A DNA stretch of 46,907 nt, from the NCBI RefSeq assembly GCF_003326795.1, contig NZ_JPWI01000020.1, positions 1-46,907 on the forward strand, given 5' to 3'. The notes beneath the pieces are model-generated. The model searched no databases. It saw only the letters and a list, made by a program, of their open reading frames with translations, and was not told where the DNA came from. Positions within the stretch are counted from its first letter, which is position 1. Every line of letters begins with the position of its first letter. This DNA is from Thalassospira profundimaris. GTDB taxonomy: Bacteria; Pseudomonadota; Alphaproteobacteria; Rhodospirillales; Thalassospiraceae. Both the position numbers and the translations under genes were made by a program. Below, piece after piece: positions 35,380 to 42,821 of the stretch.

Positions 35380-35436
35380 TGTGCAATGATGCGACGTAAA
35401 TTTGGGAAAATTCGAAGAATGTGTGCAATAATACGA
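35380..35436. promoter_or_regulatory. 42-bp-spaced direct repeats in the rhodanese/LysR gap
   Basis: TGTGCAATGATGCGA (35380-35394) recurs as TGTGCAATAATACGA (35422-35436), 13 of 15 bases equal, 42 bp apart (four helical turns). A TTCGAA palindrome lies between them. This looks like a two-site LysR-type regulatory region. Confidence 0.5.
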
Positions 35437-35469
35437 ATGATTGGATAGGGCCAAGGGGGAGTTGCGGGA

Positions 35470-36333
35470 ATGCTCGAATGGGATGACCTGAAACTGGTGC
35501 TGGCGATTGCGCGTGCGCGCAGCATTACGCAGGCTGCAAAGCAAACCGGCATCCATCATTCGACGCTGTTTCGCCGGATCGCTGATATTGAAACCCGGTT
35601 GGGGACACCGCTTTTTGAGCGTCTTCAGGGCGACTATCAACCCACCAGTACCGGACAGGCAGCGATTGAAACCGCTGAAACACTCGAAGCCGAAATGGCC
35701 GTATTGGCCCGCAAACTTGCCGGGCAGGATATCAGGCCGTCGGGGATTTTGCGCCTGACCTCGACCGATACGCTGTTGCATGCGGTGCTGGCTGATGATC
35801 TTGCTGCCTTTGGGAAGGCCTATCCGGAAATCACCCTTCAGGTCGTCACCGATAACCGGTTCTATGATCTGAACCGTCATGATGCCGATATCGCGATCCG
35901 GCCCAGCAACGCGCCCAATGAAAATCTGGTCGGGCGCAAAATCGCCCCGATCCGCTCGGTGATCTGTGGTCCGTCGGGGCTGGATGATCCGGCCAAAGGT
36001 CCCTGGATTACCTGTGACGAGACGCTTGCCCATATCAAGGCTGCGCGCTGGCGCGACAAACATTTTGCGGATCAGCATGTCGCCTTGCGCAGCAACTCAT
36101 TGCTGAATGTGGCGCGCCTCGTTGATGCCGGAGGCGGTTTTGCGGTTTTGCCTGCTTTTCTGGTTGCAGCATTTGCCAATATAGCTGTGATTGGCGATCC
36201 GGTAGAAGGGCTTGATAACGATCTCTGGATGCTGATGCATCGCGATCTTAAGGCCACACCACGTGTGCGGGCCTTTAACGATTTTATGTTTCCGCGCCTG
36301 AAACAAAAGGCCCCCCTGTTTGCCGGGGCTTGA
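35470..36333 (+). CDS. LysR-family transcriptional regulator
   Basis: A 287-residue LTTR with an N-terminal winged helix (LKLVLAIARARSITQAA, HHSTLFRRIADIETRLG, PLFERLQG) and a periplasmic-binding-protein-like effector domain from about residue 92 (GILRLTSTDTLLHAVLADDL). The second HTH residues HHSTLFRR are typical of the group that regulates local oxidoreductase or sulfur genes. It faces the rhodanese gene across paired direct repeats. GGGAG precedes the ATG by some ten bases. Confidence 0.88.
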   Translation: MLEWDDLKLVLAIARARSITQAAKQTGIHHSTLFRRIADIETRLGTPLFERLQGDYQPTSTGQAAIETAETLEAEMAVLARKLAGQDIRPSGILRLTSTDTLLHAVLADDLAAFGKAYPEITLQVVTDNRFYDLNRHDADIAIRPSNAPNENLVGRKIAPIRSVICGPSGLDDPAKGPWITCDETLAHIKAARWRDKHFADQHVALRSNSLLNVARLVDAGGGFAVLPAFLVAAFANIAVIGDPVEGLDNDLWMLMHRDLKATPRVRAFNDFMFPRLKQKAPLFAGA

Positions 36334-36347
36334 GAGGGGCATAAAGA

Positions 36348-36371
36348 AAAAGCCGGGTTTCCCCGGCTTTT
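36348..36371. terminator. Bidirectional intrinsic terminator
   Basis: AAAAGCCGGG (36348-36357) and CCCGGCTTTT (36362-36371) with a four-base loop. It serves both the LysR gene and the convergent Gfo/Idh/MocA gene. Confidence 0.85.
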
Positions 36372-36398
36372 GTCATCTTCTCTGATGGCCCAAGCAGA

Positions 36399-37400
36399 TC
36401 AGGCTTTGACCATTTCCCAACTGCCGGTCTTGGCCGAGCGCGTCAGGGCATCAAGGATTTGCATATTCATGATCGCATCCTCGATCGGATAATCGACCGG
36501 GCTTTCCCCCTTAAAGATCGCAGTCGCCGCATCCCCCTGAAGGGTATAGTGATTGCAAAGCGGGAATTTGATCTCGCGGGCTTCGTCAAAGCCTGGCTGT
36601 TTCTGGCCAGCCACCCGGATGATCGCCGGATTTTCCGGGATCGGGTTGAACGGCATAATGATTTCGATGCGGCCTTCTGTGCCCAGAATATGAACGCGCT
36701 GTACGGCGGCCGACTGGGTGCCGCAGACAAAGCTTGCCTGTAACCCCGATCCGAAATCAAGCATGCCCGAAACAAGACGGTCGGTTCCGAATTTCGGGTC
36801 CTTGTCCATCAGGGATACAACACGAACCGGCTCCCTGCCTGTGACAAAGCGCGGGCCGACAATGCAGTAGCATCCGATATCAAGCAGCCCGCCGCCGCCA
36901 ATATCTTTCTTGTTGCGCACATTGTTCGGGTCGGCATTGAAATAGGTAAAGATGGTCTGCACCGTGGTGATGTCACCGATCTGGCCGCTTTCAACGATCT
37001 TGCGGGCTTCAAGCCACTGAGGATGATGGCGCACCATAAAGGCTTCAAGAACCTGTTTGCCGCTTTTGTCCCGGGCGGCGATCAGGCGTTTGGCATCCTC
37101 GGTATCAAGACCGATCGGCTTCTCGCACAGGACATGTTTGCCTGCTTCAAGCGCCTTGATCGTCCATTCAACATGCAGATGGTTGGGCAGGGGATTGTAA
37201 ACCGCCTCGATAGACGGGTCTGCCAGAAGTTCCTCATAGGAACCATAGGCGCGCGGAATACGCAAATTTTCGGCGACCTCACGGGTCTTTCCAAGATCGC
37301 GTCCGGCAATGGCAAGGATTTCAAGCTTGTCGCTTTCCTGCATGGCCGGGATGACCTTTTCCGTGCCGATCTTGGCGGTGCTGATGACGCCCCACTTCAT
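36399..37400 (-). CDS. Gfo/Idh/MocA-family dehydrogenase
   Basis: A 333-residue NAD(P)-dependent oxidoreductase. It starts with a Rossmann fold (MKWGVISTAKIGTEKVIPAM), has NPLPNHLHVEWTIKALEAGKHVLCEKPIG with the catalytic lysine of the EKP motif, and a C-terminal substrate domain with GGGLLDIGCYC. Members oxidise or reduce sugars and inositols; the substrate is unknown. GGAG before the ATG at 37400 sets the start, though the frame is open to 37499. Confidence 0.88.
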   Translation of the reverse strand: MKWGVISTAKIGTEKVIPAMQESDKLEILAIAGRDLGKTREVAENLRIPRAYGSYEELLADPSIEAVYNPLPNHLHVEWTIKALEAGKHVLCEKPIGLDTEDAKRLIAARDKSGKQVLEAFMVRHHPQWLEARKIVESGQIGDITTVQTIFTYFNADPNNVRNKKDIGGGGLLDIGCYCIVGPRFVTGREPVRVVSLMDKDPKFGTDRLVSGMLDFGSGLQASFVCGTQSAAVQRVHILGTEGRIEIIMPFNPIPENPAIIRVAGQKQPGFDEAREIKFPLCNHYTLQGDAATAIFKGESPVDYPIEDAIMNMQILDALTRSAKTGSWEMVKA

Positions 37401-37694
37401 TCCGATACTCCGTCTGTTTTTCTGTTTTGTGGCCCGCCAACCCGAAATCAATCCTTGGGTGCGGGCAGTCCGCAATGACGTATATGCATGGTTTCGCACA
37501 TTGTTTTGCGGTTCAGTTCCTGGTTCCGATTAATTAAGGCATGTGGCCCGACATGCAAGATGTTCAGACGGGTAGGTGAGTTAAATTATCATACAAATAA
37601 CGCCATTGGTTTGGTGTCAAACCGCCCAAGCCCGCAAAATTCGGCGCTTTGAAGGGGTTGGGGAGATTCAGCGGAAAAAAGTGAAAATATGCGC
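37401..37694. other. Non-coding gap upstream of tRNA-His
   Basis: About 290 bases with no gene that I can support; only short shadow frames. It holds the promoter side of both flanking genes. No repeat was seen. Confidence 0.45.
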
Positions 37695-37723
37695 TTGACG
37701 TTGCGGGCCACGGGCCATATAAA
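37695..37723 (+). promoter_or_regulatory. tRNA-His promoter
   Basis: TTGACG (37695-37700), a 17-base spacer and TATAAA (37718-37723). The following CCGCGCC is a GC-rich discriminator, typical of stringently controlled stable RNA promoters. Confidence 0.8.
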
Positions 37724-37737
37724 CCGCGCCACACGAT

Positions 37738-37815
37738 GGCGGGTGTAGCTCAGGTGGTTAGAGCACCAGATTGTGGCTCTGGGGGCCGTGGGTTCAAGTC
37801 CCATCACTCGCCCCA
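37738..37815 (+). tRNA. tRNA-His (anticodon GTG)
   Basis: A full cloverleaf is readable: acceptor GCGGGTG pairing CACTCGC, D-arm AGCTCAGGTGGTTAGAGC, anticodon stem CCAGA/TCTGG around the loop TTGTGGC (anticodon GTG), and T-arm GTGGGTTCAAGTCCCAT. A G before the acceptor pairs with the discriminator C, the special G-1 feature of histidine tRNAs, and CCA is encoded. A terminator follows five bases later. Confidence 0.96.
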
Positions 37816-37819
37816 TGTG

Positions 37820-37856
37820 AAAAGGTCAGGCAGAAATGCCTGGCCTTTTGTCTTTT
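37820..37856 (+). terminator. Terminator of tRNA-His
   Basis: AAAAGGTCAGGCA (37820-37832) and TGCCTGGCCTTTT (37837-37849), one G-T wobble, with a GAAA loop, then GTCTTTT. Confidence 0.88.
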
Positions 37857-37961
37857 CTGGTCACATTTCCCCCGCTTTGACATTCCCAATTCCCACCCAA
37901 TCTGCTAGGTAACGCTCCATATTTCCCAGATGGGGCTCAATGGTTGCCAGGAGATCGTCAC

Positions 37962-39008
37962 ATGTCGACACATCGCATTACCCTTCGCCGTCCGGATGAC
38001 TGGCATTTGCATCTGCGTGATGGCGCGATGTTAAAAGGTGTGATTGGCGAGACTTCCGCGCATTTTGCCCGTGCGATCATCATGCCGAACCTTGTGCCGC
38101 CGGTGGTCAAGACCGCCGATGCCGTTGCCTATCGCGACCGCATCACGGCGGCCATTCCGCAAGGCCATGATTTCACCCCGCTGATGACCCTGTATCTGAC
38201 CGAGGGCACCAATCCCGATGATATCGAGGAAGGTTACAAGGCCGGTGTGATCACCGCATTGAAGCTTTATCCGGCGGGGGCGACCACCAACTCCGATAGC
38301 GGGGTTCGCAATTTTGACAATGCGATGCCAGCGCTTGAGCGCATGGCAGAGCTTGGCATTCCGCTGTGTGTGCATGGCGAAGTCACCGATCATGATGTCG
38401 ATATCTTTGACCGCGAAGCGGTGTTTATCGACCGGGTTCTGGAGCCGCTGCGCAAGCGTTTGCCGGAACTGCGCGTGGTGATGGAACATATCACCACCGA
38501 AGACGGCGTTGAATACGTTAAGGCCAATGACAAAAATCTGGGTGCAACGATCACCACGCACCATTTGATCATTAACCGCAATGCCATTCTGGTGGGCGGC
38601 ATTCATCCGCATATGTACTGCCTGCCGGTGGCCAAGCGTGAAAAGCACCGTCTGGCGTTGCGTGCCGCCGCCACGTCGGGCGATGCGCGCTTCTTCCTCG
38701 GGACCGATTCCGCCCCGCATACGGATGAGCGCAAGGAAAGCCCGTGTGGTTGTGCCGGTATCTTTACCGCCAATAATACCGTGCAGCTTCTTGCCCATGT
38801 GTTCGAGCAGGAAAACGCCCTTGATGAGCTCGAAGCCTTTGCCTCGGTCAATGGCCCGCAATTCTATGGCTTGCCGTTGAACGGTGATCAGATCACGCTG
38901 GAAAAACGTGCGGAACCGGCGAAATTCGCCGCCAAGATCGAAACCGGCGAAGGTCCGGTCACGGTATTTAATCCGGGCTTTGATATCTTCTGGCATTACG
39001 CCGACTGA
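37962..39008 (+). CDS. pyrC: Dihydroorotase
   Basis: A 348-residue class II (E. coli PyrC-type) dihydroorotase, third step of pyrimidine synthesis. Metal and catalytic residues align one for one: His15 and His17 ([10 protein letters not shown]), carboxylated Lys101 (ALKLYPAG), His138, His176 and Asp249 (GTDSAPH). GGAG before the ATG at 37962 gives this start rather than a TTG at 37944. It stands alone, followed by a terminator. Confidence 0.96.
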   Translation: MSTHRITLRRPDDWHLHLRDGAMLKGVIGETSAHFARAIIMPNLVPPVVKTADAVAYRDRITAAIPQGHDFTPLMTLYLTEGTNPDDIEEGYKAGVITALKLYPAGATTNSDSGVRNFDNAMPALERMAELGIPLCVHGEVTDHDVDIFDREAVFIDRVLEPLRKRLPELRVVMEHITTEDGVEYVKANDKNLGATITTHHLIINRNAILVGGIHPHMYCLPVAKREKHRLALRAAATSGDARFFLGTDSAPHTDERKESPCGCAGIFTANNTVQLLAHVFEQENALDELEAFASVNGPQFYGLPLNGDQITLEKRAEPAKFAAKIETGEGPVTVFNPGFDIFWHYAD

Positions 39009-39033
39009 TATCGAGCTTCGGATCAGACAAAGC

Positions 39034-39062
39034 AAAAGCGGCTCCGTGCGGGCCGCTTTTTT
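39034..39062. terminator. Intrinsic terminator after pyrC
   Basis: AAAAGCGGC (39034-39042) and GCCGCTTTT (39052-39060) followed by TT; on the minus strand the stem is followed by TTTTGCTTTG, so it may also end the SprA-like gene. Confidence 0.85.
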
Positions 39063-39083
39063 GTTGGGTGAATGCAGCGGGAA

Positions 39084-39950
39084 TTAGCCGCTAAGATCAA
39101 TCGTACTTGGCGCAGCATTAAGGCCAAGGGTGATGCGATAGCTTTCTGCTGCGGCACTGGCCTGTGATGCGATCATGGCCGAGATGCTCATGGATGCGCC
39201 CTTGGCGACGTTAAAATCCGCAGCCGAGCTACCCGGAACCGACGCAGCACGTGAAATTGCAGCCTGATTGGCGATGGCGGCAATGCCATCAAGTCCCTGA
39301 AGGGGATGAATACTGACTTTCCCGCCCGTGGCGTAAAGTCGCCCGTCGGGGCCTGCGGTATAGCTGTAGCTGATCATGCCGGCATTGGCGCCGGCCAGTG
39401 TCTGGTGGCTTTCTTCCTCGGTCCGGACGGTCGCATCACGGGCGCGCAGTTGCTGAATGATTTCACGTTCGCTTGCGGTCAGAAGGGCCGGGTTGGATGT
39501 GCGCGGGCGCGCGCTTTTGGGCGTGTCTTCGCGTTCCTGTTGCTGGCGTTCGGTCGGGGATGTGGTGTCGGTTTCAGGGGCAGCCGGTTCACCACTAATA
39601 TCACGCGGATCGAGTTGCTGGATGATCGTGATGACCGACGCGGCACGGTTGACCGGTGCGGTTTGCGCGGGCGGCGCTGGTGGCGGTGGCGTCTTTTCCG
39701 CTGTCGTCCCGGTGCTGTTTGATCTGGATGGTTCGGTGCGGGGGAGTGATCCGCTGCCGGGCTGCGATGTGTCTGAAAGCGGGACAAGCGCCACGGCGGC
39801 AGGCATGGTTTGCGGCGCAGACGCGCCCGTTCCGCCCGACCCGCTGGTCGGCGGCTGGCTCCCGGAGCCGGGCAGGGCGCGTGTGGCTATGATCTGGCCA
39901 AGTTGCCCGCCACTTCCGGGGATAACCTGTATTGCACCGGCCTGTATCAT
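39084..39950 (-). CDS. SprA-like protein with altered metalloprotease motif
   Basis: A 288-residue protein. The first 150 residues are low-complexity, rich in Pro, Ser, Gly, Thr and Gln. From about residue 158 it resembles the SprA-related family (putative zinc metalloproteases): LTASEREIIQQLRARDATVR, then SYSYTAGPDGRLYATGGKVSIHP. In that family the segment after VR is normally an AHExxH zinc motif. Here it reads TEEESH (177-182): the first histidine is replaced by glutamate while the glutamate and last histidine remain. The protein may thus be inactive as a protease. No signal peptide is evident. Confidence 0.72.
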   Translation of the reverse strand: MIQAGAIQVIPGSGGQLGQIIATRALPGSGSQPPTSGSGGTGASAPQTMPAAVALVPLSDTSQPGSGSLPRTEPSRSNSTGTTAEKTPPPPAPPAQTAPVNRAASVITIIQQLDPRDISGEPAAPETDTTSPTERQQQEREDTPKSARPRTSNPALLTASEREIIQQLRARDATVRTEEESHQTLAGANAGMISYSYTAGPDGRLYATGGKVSIHPLQGLDGIAAIANQAAISRAASVPGSSAADFNVAKGASMSISAMIASQASAAAESYRITLGLNAAPSTIDLSG

Positions 39951-40138
39951 GGTTGCTATTGTATCTCAACTCGGGGTTAAAAGTATATAAAGCAGGTTTG
40001 CGTGATCACGCCGGTTTGATGAGGTCGTTTTGCCCCTATGCGGTTAACACTGATGATATGGTGCCTCACACTGATTTCTAAAACGGGTCTTCCCGGCTGG
40101 TACGTTACTTCGTCGCCCTGAAAAATGGTTTGCTGATC

Positions 40139-41002
40139 ATGCGCGTGTTTCTGTCTGTTCTGATGCTTGTCCTGATATCGGCTTTTGCGCCGGTCGGGGC
40201 CTATGCCGCCCCCAAAGCCGATCTTTGGCCGGACTGGCAGGCGCATGATCCTGACAGCATGCAGAAAATTGATCATTCCGGCTGGCAGGCGGTGCTTGAC
40301 CGGTTCGTTGCGCAGCCAGAACCCGGTGTCACCACCTTTGATTACAAGGCAGCACTTGATGATCGGGCCAACGGGATTGAGGCCGTGGCGGGCTATGTCG
40401 GGAAAATGGTCACGGTTCCGGTCAGCGACCTTAATCGCAATCAGCAACTGGCATACTGGATCAATCTTTATAATGCGCTGACCGTAAAGGTGGTGCTTGA
40501 TCATTATCCGGTGGCATCAATCCGCGATATTGATATCTCGCCCGGTCTGTTTTCGCTGGGTCTGTTTTCATCGGGGCCATGGGACAAGAAGCTGATCACA
40601 GTCGAAGGGCGGACCTTGTCGCTTAATGATATCGAACATCGCATTCTGCGTCCGATCTGGATTGATCCGCGCATTCACTATGCGGTCAATTGTGCATCGG
40701 TCGGCTGTCCGGCACTCGCACCCGAGGCCTATGATGCCGACCTGCTTGATGATCAGCTTGATCAGGCAGCACGTGATTTTATCAATCACCCGCGCGCCAT
40801 TCACAGTGACGGGGACGGCGGCTTTGTGATTTCAAGCCTGTATGACTGGTATCGGGAAGACTTTGGTGAGCGTGATGCGCAACTGGTTGCCCATCTTCTG
40901 ACCTATGCCGGGCCGGAGCTGACCCGTCAGCTCGACAGCATCGGCCGGTTTGATGTGAGCGACGACGTTTATGACTGGTCGCTGAACGACGACCGGCCCT
41001 AA
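40139..41002 (+). CDS. DUF547-domain secreted protein
   Basis: A 287-residue protein with a signal peptide (MRVFLSVLMLVLISAFAPVG, cut near AYA) and a DUF547 domain: NRNQQLAYWINLYNALTVKVVLDHYP and the conserved cysteines in HYAVNCASVGCPAL. DUF547 proteins are exported, of unknown biochemistry. The ATG at 40139 has no clear ribosome site, and a TTG at 40130 is another option. It stands alone on the strand. Confidence 0.82.
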   Translation: MRVFLSVLMLVLISAFAPVGAYAAPKADLWPDWQAHDPDSMQKIDHSGWQAVLDRFVAQPEPGVTTFDYKAALDDRANGIEAVAGYVGKMVTVPVSDLNRNQQLAYWINLYNALTVKVVLDHYPVASIRDIDISPGLFSLGLFSSGPWDKKLITVEGRTLSLNDIEHRILRPIWIDPRIHYAVNCASVGCPALAPEAYDADLLDDQLDQAARDFINHPRAIHSDGDGGFVISSLYDWYREDFGERDAQLVAHLLTYAGPELTRQLDSIGRFDVSDDVYDWSLNDDRP

Positions 41003-41059
41003 ACAACATTACCTGTATGGTTCCCGGCATATGGCGCGGGATGGTGCTGGTGTCGGCTT

Positions 41060-41296
41060 TCAGGCGGCCTTGTGGCGCAACCTGTTGCCCTGTGCAGCCT
41101 CGCTGCCCCAAGATATGCGGGTGTGATGGGTGCTGCCAAATTCGCCAAAGGCGGATTTTCCGGCACGGGTTTGAGTTACCTGTTCAATCGTGTGACGAAC
41201 GTCACTGGCAGAAATGCCATCATAGCGCATTAATGTCTGCACGATCGGGTCGGCAAGCATGTCTTCAATCGACAGTTCCTGATCAACGTAGCTCAT
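41060..41296 (-). CDS. Small hypothetical protein behind a Fur-like box
   Basis: A 78-residue protein, not assigned to a named family. The N-terminal half, with DMLADPIVQTLMRYDGISASDVRHTIEQV, resembles small alphaproteobacterial proteins with a DPxVxxLMxxDG pattern; the C-terminal half is polar. No signal peptide or membrane helix. The ATG at 41296 has a weak GGGAT upstream. The promoter region overlaps a Fur-box-like palindrome at 41341-41357, which argues the gene is real and iron-responsive. It is not HemP, whose motif it lacks. Confidence 0.6.
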   Translation of the reverse strand: MSYVDQELSIEDMLADPIVQTLMRYDGISASDVRHTIEQVTQTRAGKSAFGEFGSTHHTRISWGSEAAQGNRLRHKAA

Positions 41297-41340
41297 CTTT
41301 TCGTATCCCGGTTTTTATTGTTGTGCGTAATGTAATGCTA

Positions 41341-41357
41341 TTGCAAATCATTCGCAA
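41341..41357. promoter_or_regulatory. Fur-box-like palindrome over a promoter
   Basis: A 17-bp palindrome with one mismatched pair, TTGCAAATCATTCGCAA, with the TTGC-N-AAT centre seen in Fur boxes. On the minus strand its TTGCGA can serve as a -35 box with TACATT 17 bases later, placing the operator on the promoter of the 78-residue protein gene. Confidence 0.55.
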
Positions 41358-41657
41358 CTAAAAACATGTGCTGATTGTGCTTTTTTCCACTTTTCCCATT
41401 TTGCTTCATTGATCTGCCTTATGGACGGCAGCACAATGAAGGTGGAATATCGGCTGTTTGGAGGATGGTTATCCGCATCCAGGATCCCTCCGGTCGGTTG
41501 CGTGTCTTTCTGTCGACAAGATGGTCCTGACCCGGAATGAAAGGACGGTCCGGGTTCTATTTTCTTGATTAATTGGTGCTTGGCCTCTAACGCTGATTGC
41601 TGGTTTGATCACGACTGTGATGAAGCCCAATAACTATGGCGAAAATAGGCTGGGAAC
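41358..41657. other. Non-coding gap
   Basis: About 300 bases before the DMT exporter gene. A partial hairpin is seen at 41540-41560 (GACCCGGA and TCCGGGTT) but no T-run. No gene or RNA recognised. Confidence 0.4.
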
Positions 41658-42632
41658 ATGACACGTCCGGGAATTCGTGAATATGGCTTGCTGTTGCTTC
41701 TTGCCATTATCTGGGGAAGCTCGTTTACCTTTATCAAGATTGGTGTGCATGCCTATTCCCCGCTTGTGGTGGCTGCAGGGCGGCTGACCTTTGCCGCAAT
41801 CGTGCTGTGGTGTTTTGCATTGATGCGCAAATCCGAAATGCCCAAGGGCAGGCGGGCCTGGATTTCGACCTTTATGGTCGCACTGGTCGGCAATGCCATT
41901 CCGTTCTTTTTGATCAGTTATGGCGAAACCCGCGTTGATGCCGGGCTTGCCGCCATTCTGATGTCGACGGTGCCACTGACCACCGTGGTGCTTGCACATT
42001 TCTTTACCCATGATGAAAAGCTGACAGCAGGCAAGGTGGTCGGGGTTGTTCTGGGAACGATTGGCGTGATTGTGCTGGTCGGGCCGGAAACCCTTTCGGG
42101 GCTGGGCGGGGAATTCCTGTTCCAGCTGGCCATTCTGGTTGCCGCTGTCGGTTACGCCATCTCGTCACTGGTGGCGCGCAATCTGCGTGATCAGCCGCGC
42201 ATCGGATCCACGGCAATTATCCTGACATTTGCATCCGTAATGCTGGTGCCCTTTACCCTGATCATCGATCAGCCCTGGACGATGACATGGGATCTGAAAG
42301 CGGCGGTGTCTATCATGTATCTGGGCATGTTCCCGACCGGGATTGCCATGTTCATGATCCTGCATCTGATTGCCGTTGCCGGGGCCAGCTTCCTTGTCTT
42401 TAACAATTACCTTGTTCCGGCGGTCGGTGTTCTGATCAGTTTCATTGTTCTGGGTGAAGTGCCCCAGCCCAATGCGCTGATCGCACTTGTGATCATTCTG
42501 GGCGGGATTGCCGCATCCCAGATGCGGTTTGGCCGTAAATCGGCATCACTCGAACCCAAGCTTGCAAAATCTGATCCGATGGCCCCGGTGCTCGACGTTC
42601 CAAAGAGCGAAAAAAGCAAGCCCCGACAGTAA
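41658..42632 (+). CDS. EamA/DMT-superfamily transporter
   Basis: A 324-residue membrane protein with ten helices in two EamA repeats. It opens YGLLLLLAIIWGSSFTFIK, has DAGLAAILMSTVPLTTVVLA in the first repeat and the FLVFNNYLVPAVGVL helix in the second, then a charged C-terminal tail rich in Lys and Ser. It is a likely exporter of unknown substrate. The ATG at 41658 follows GGGAAC. It stands alone between the small protein and gyrA. Confidence 0.83.
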   Translation: MTRPGIREYGLLLLLAIIWGSSFTFIKIGVHAYSPLVVAAGRLTFAAIVLWCFALMRKSEMPKGRRAWISTFMVALVGNAIPFFLISYGETRVDAGLAAILMSTVPLTTVVLAHFFTHDEKLTAGKVVGVVLGTIGVIVLVGPETLSGLGGEFLFQLAILVAAVGYAISSLVARNLRDQPRIGSTAIILTFASVMLVPFTLIIDQPWTMTWDLKAAVSIMYLGMFPTGIAMFMILHLIAVAGASFLVFNNYLVPAVGVLISFIVLGEVPQPNALIALVIILGGIAASQMRFGRKSASLEPKLAKSDPMAPVLDVPKSEKSKPRQ

Positions 42633-42821
42633 GATCGGACCACGGATTGATGATAAATTCCGAACTTTCTTGCCCAACGCGGAATGATGGGATTTGTCAA
42701 TATTGTTTGTGGTCGATAAACCTGATACTTTCCGCCTTTCTGGTCCGGCATGTGCTTGAAAATAGCTGCATGTCACGCCGATTGAATCATTTCTGATCAA
42801 GCGTTTAAGAGGTCACGGCCT

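Noticed and set aside
41060..41296. Small Fur-linked protein as haemin uptake protein HemP
   Set aside because: It is of similar size and context but lacks the HemP C-terminal Arg/Lys-rich motif.
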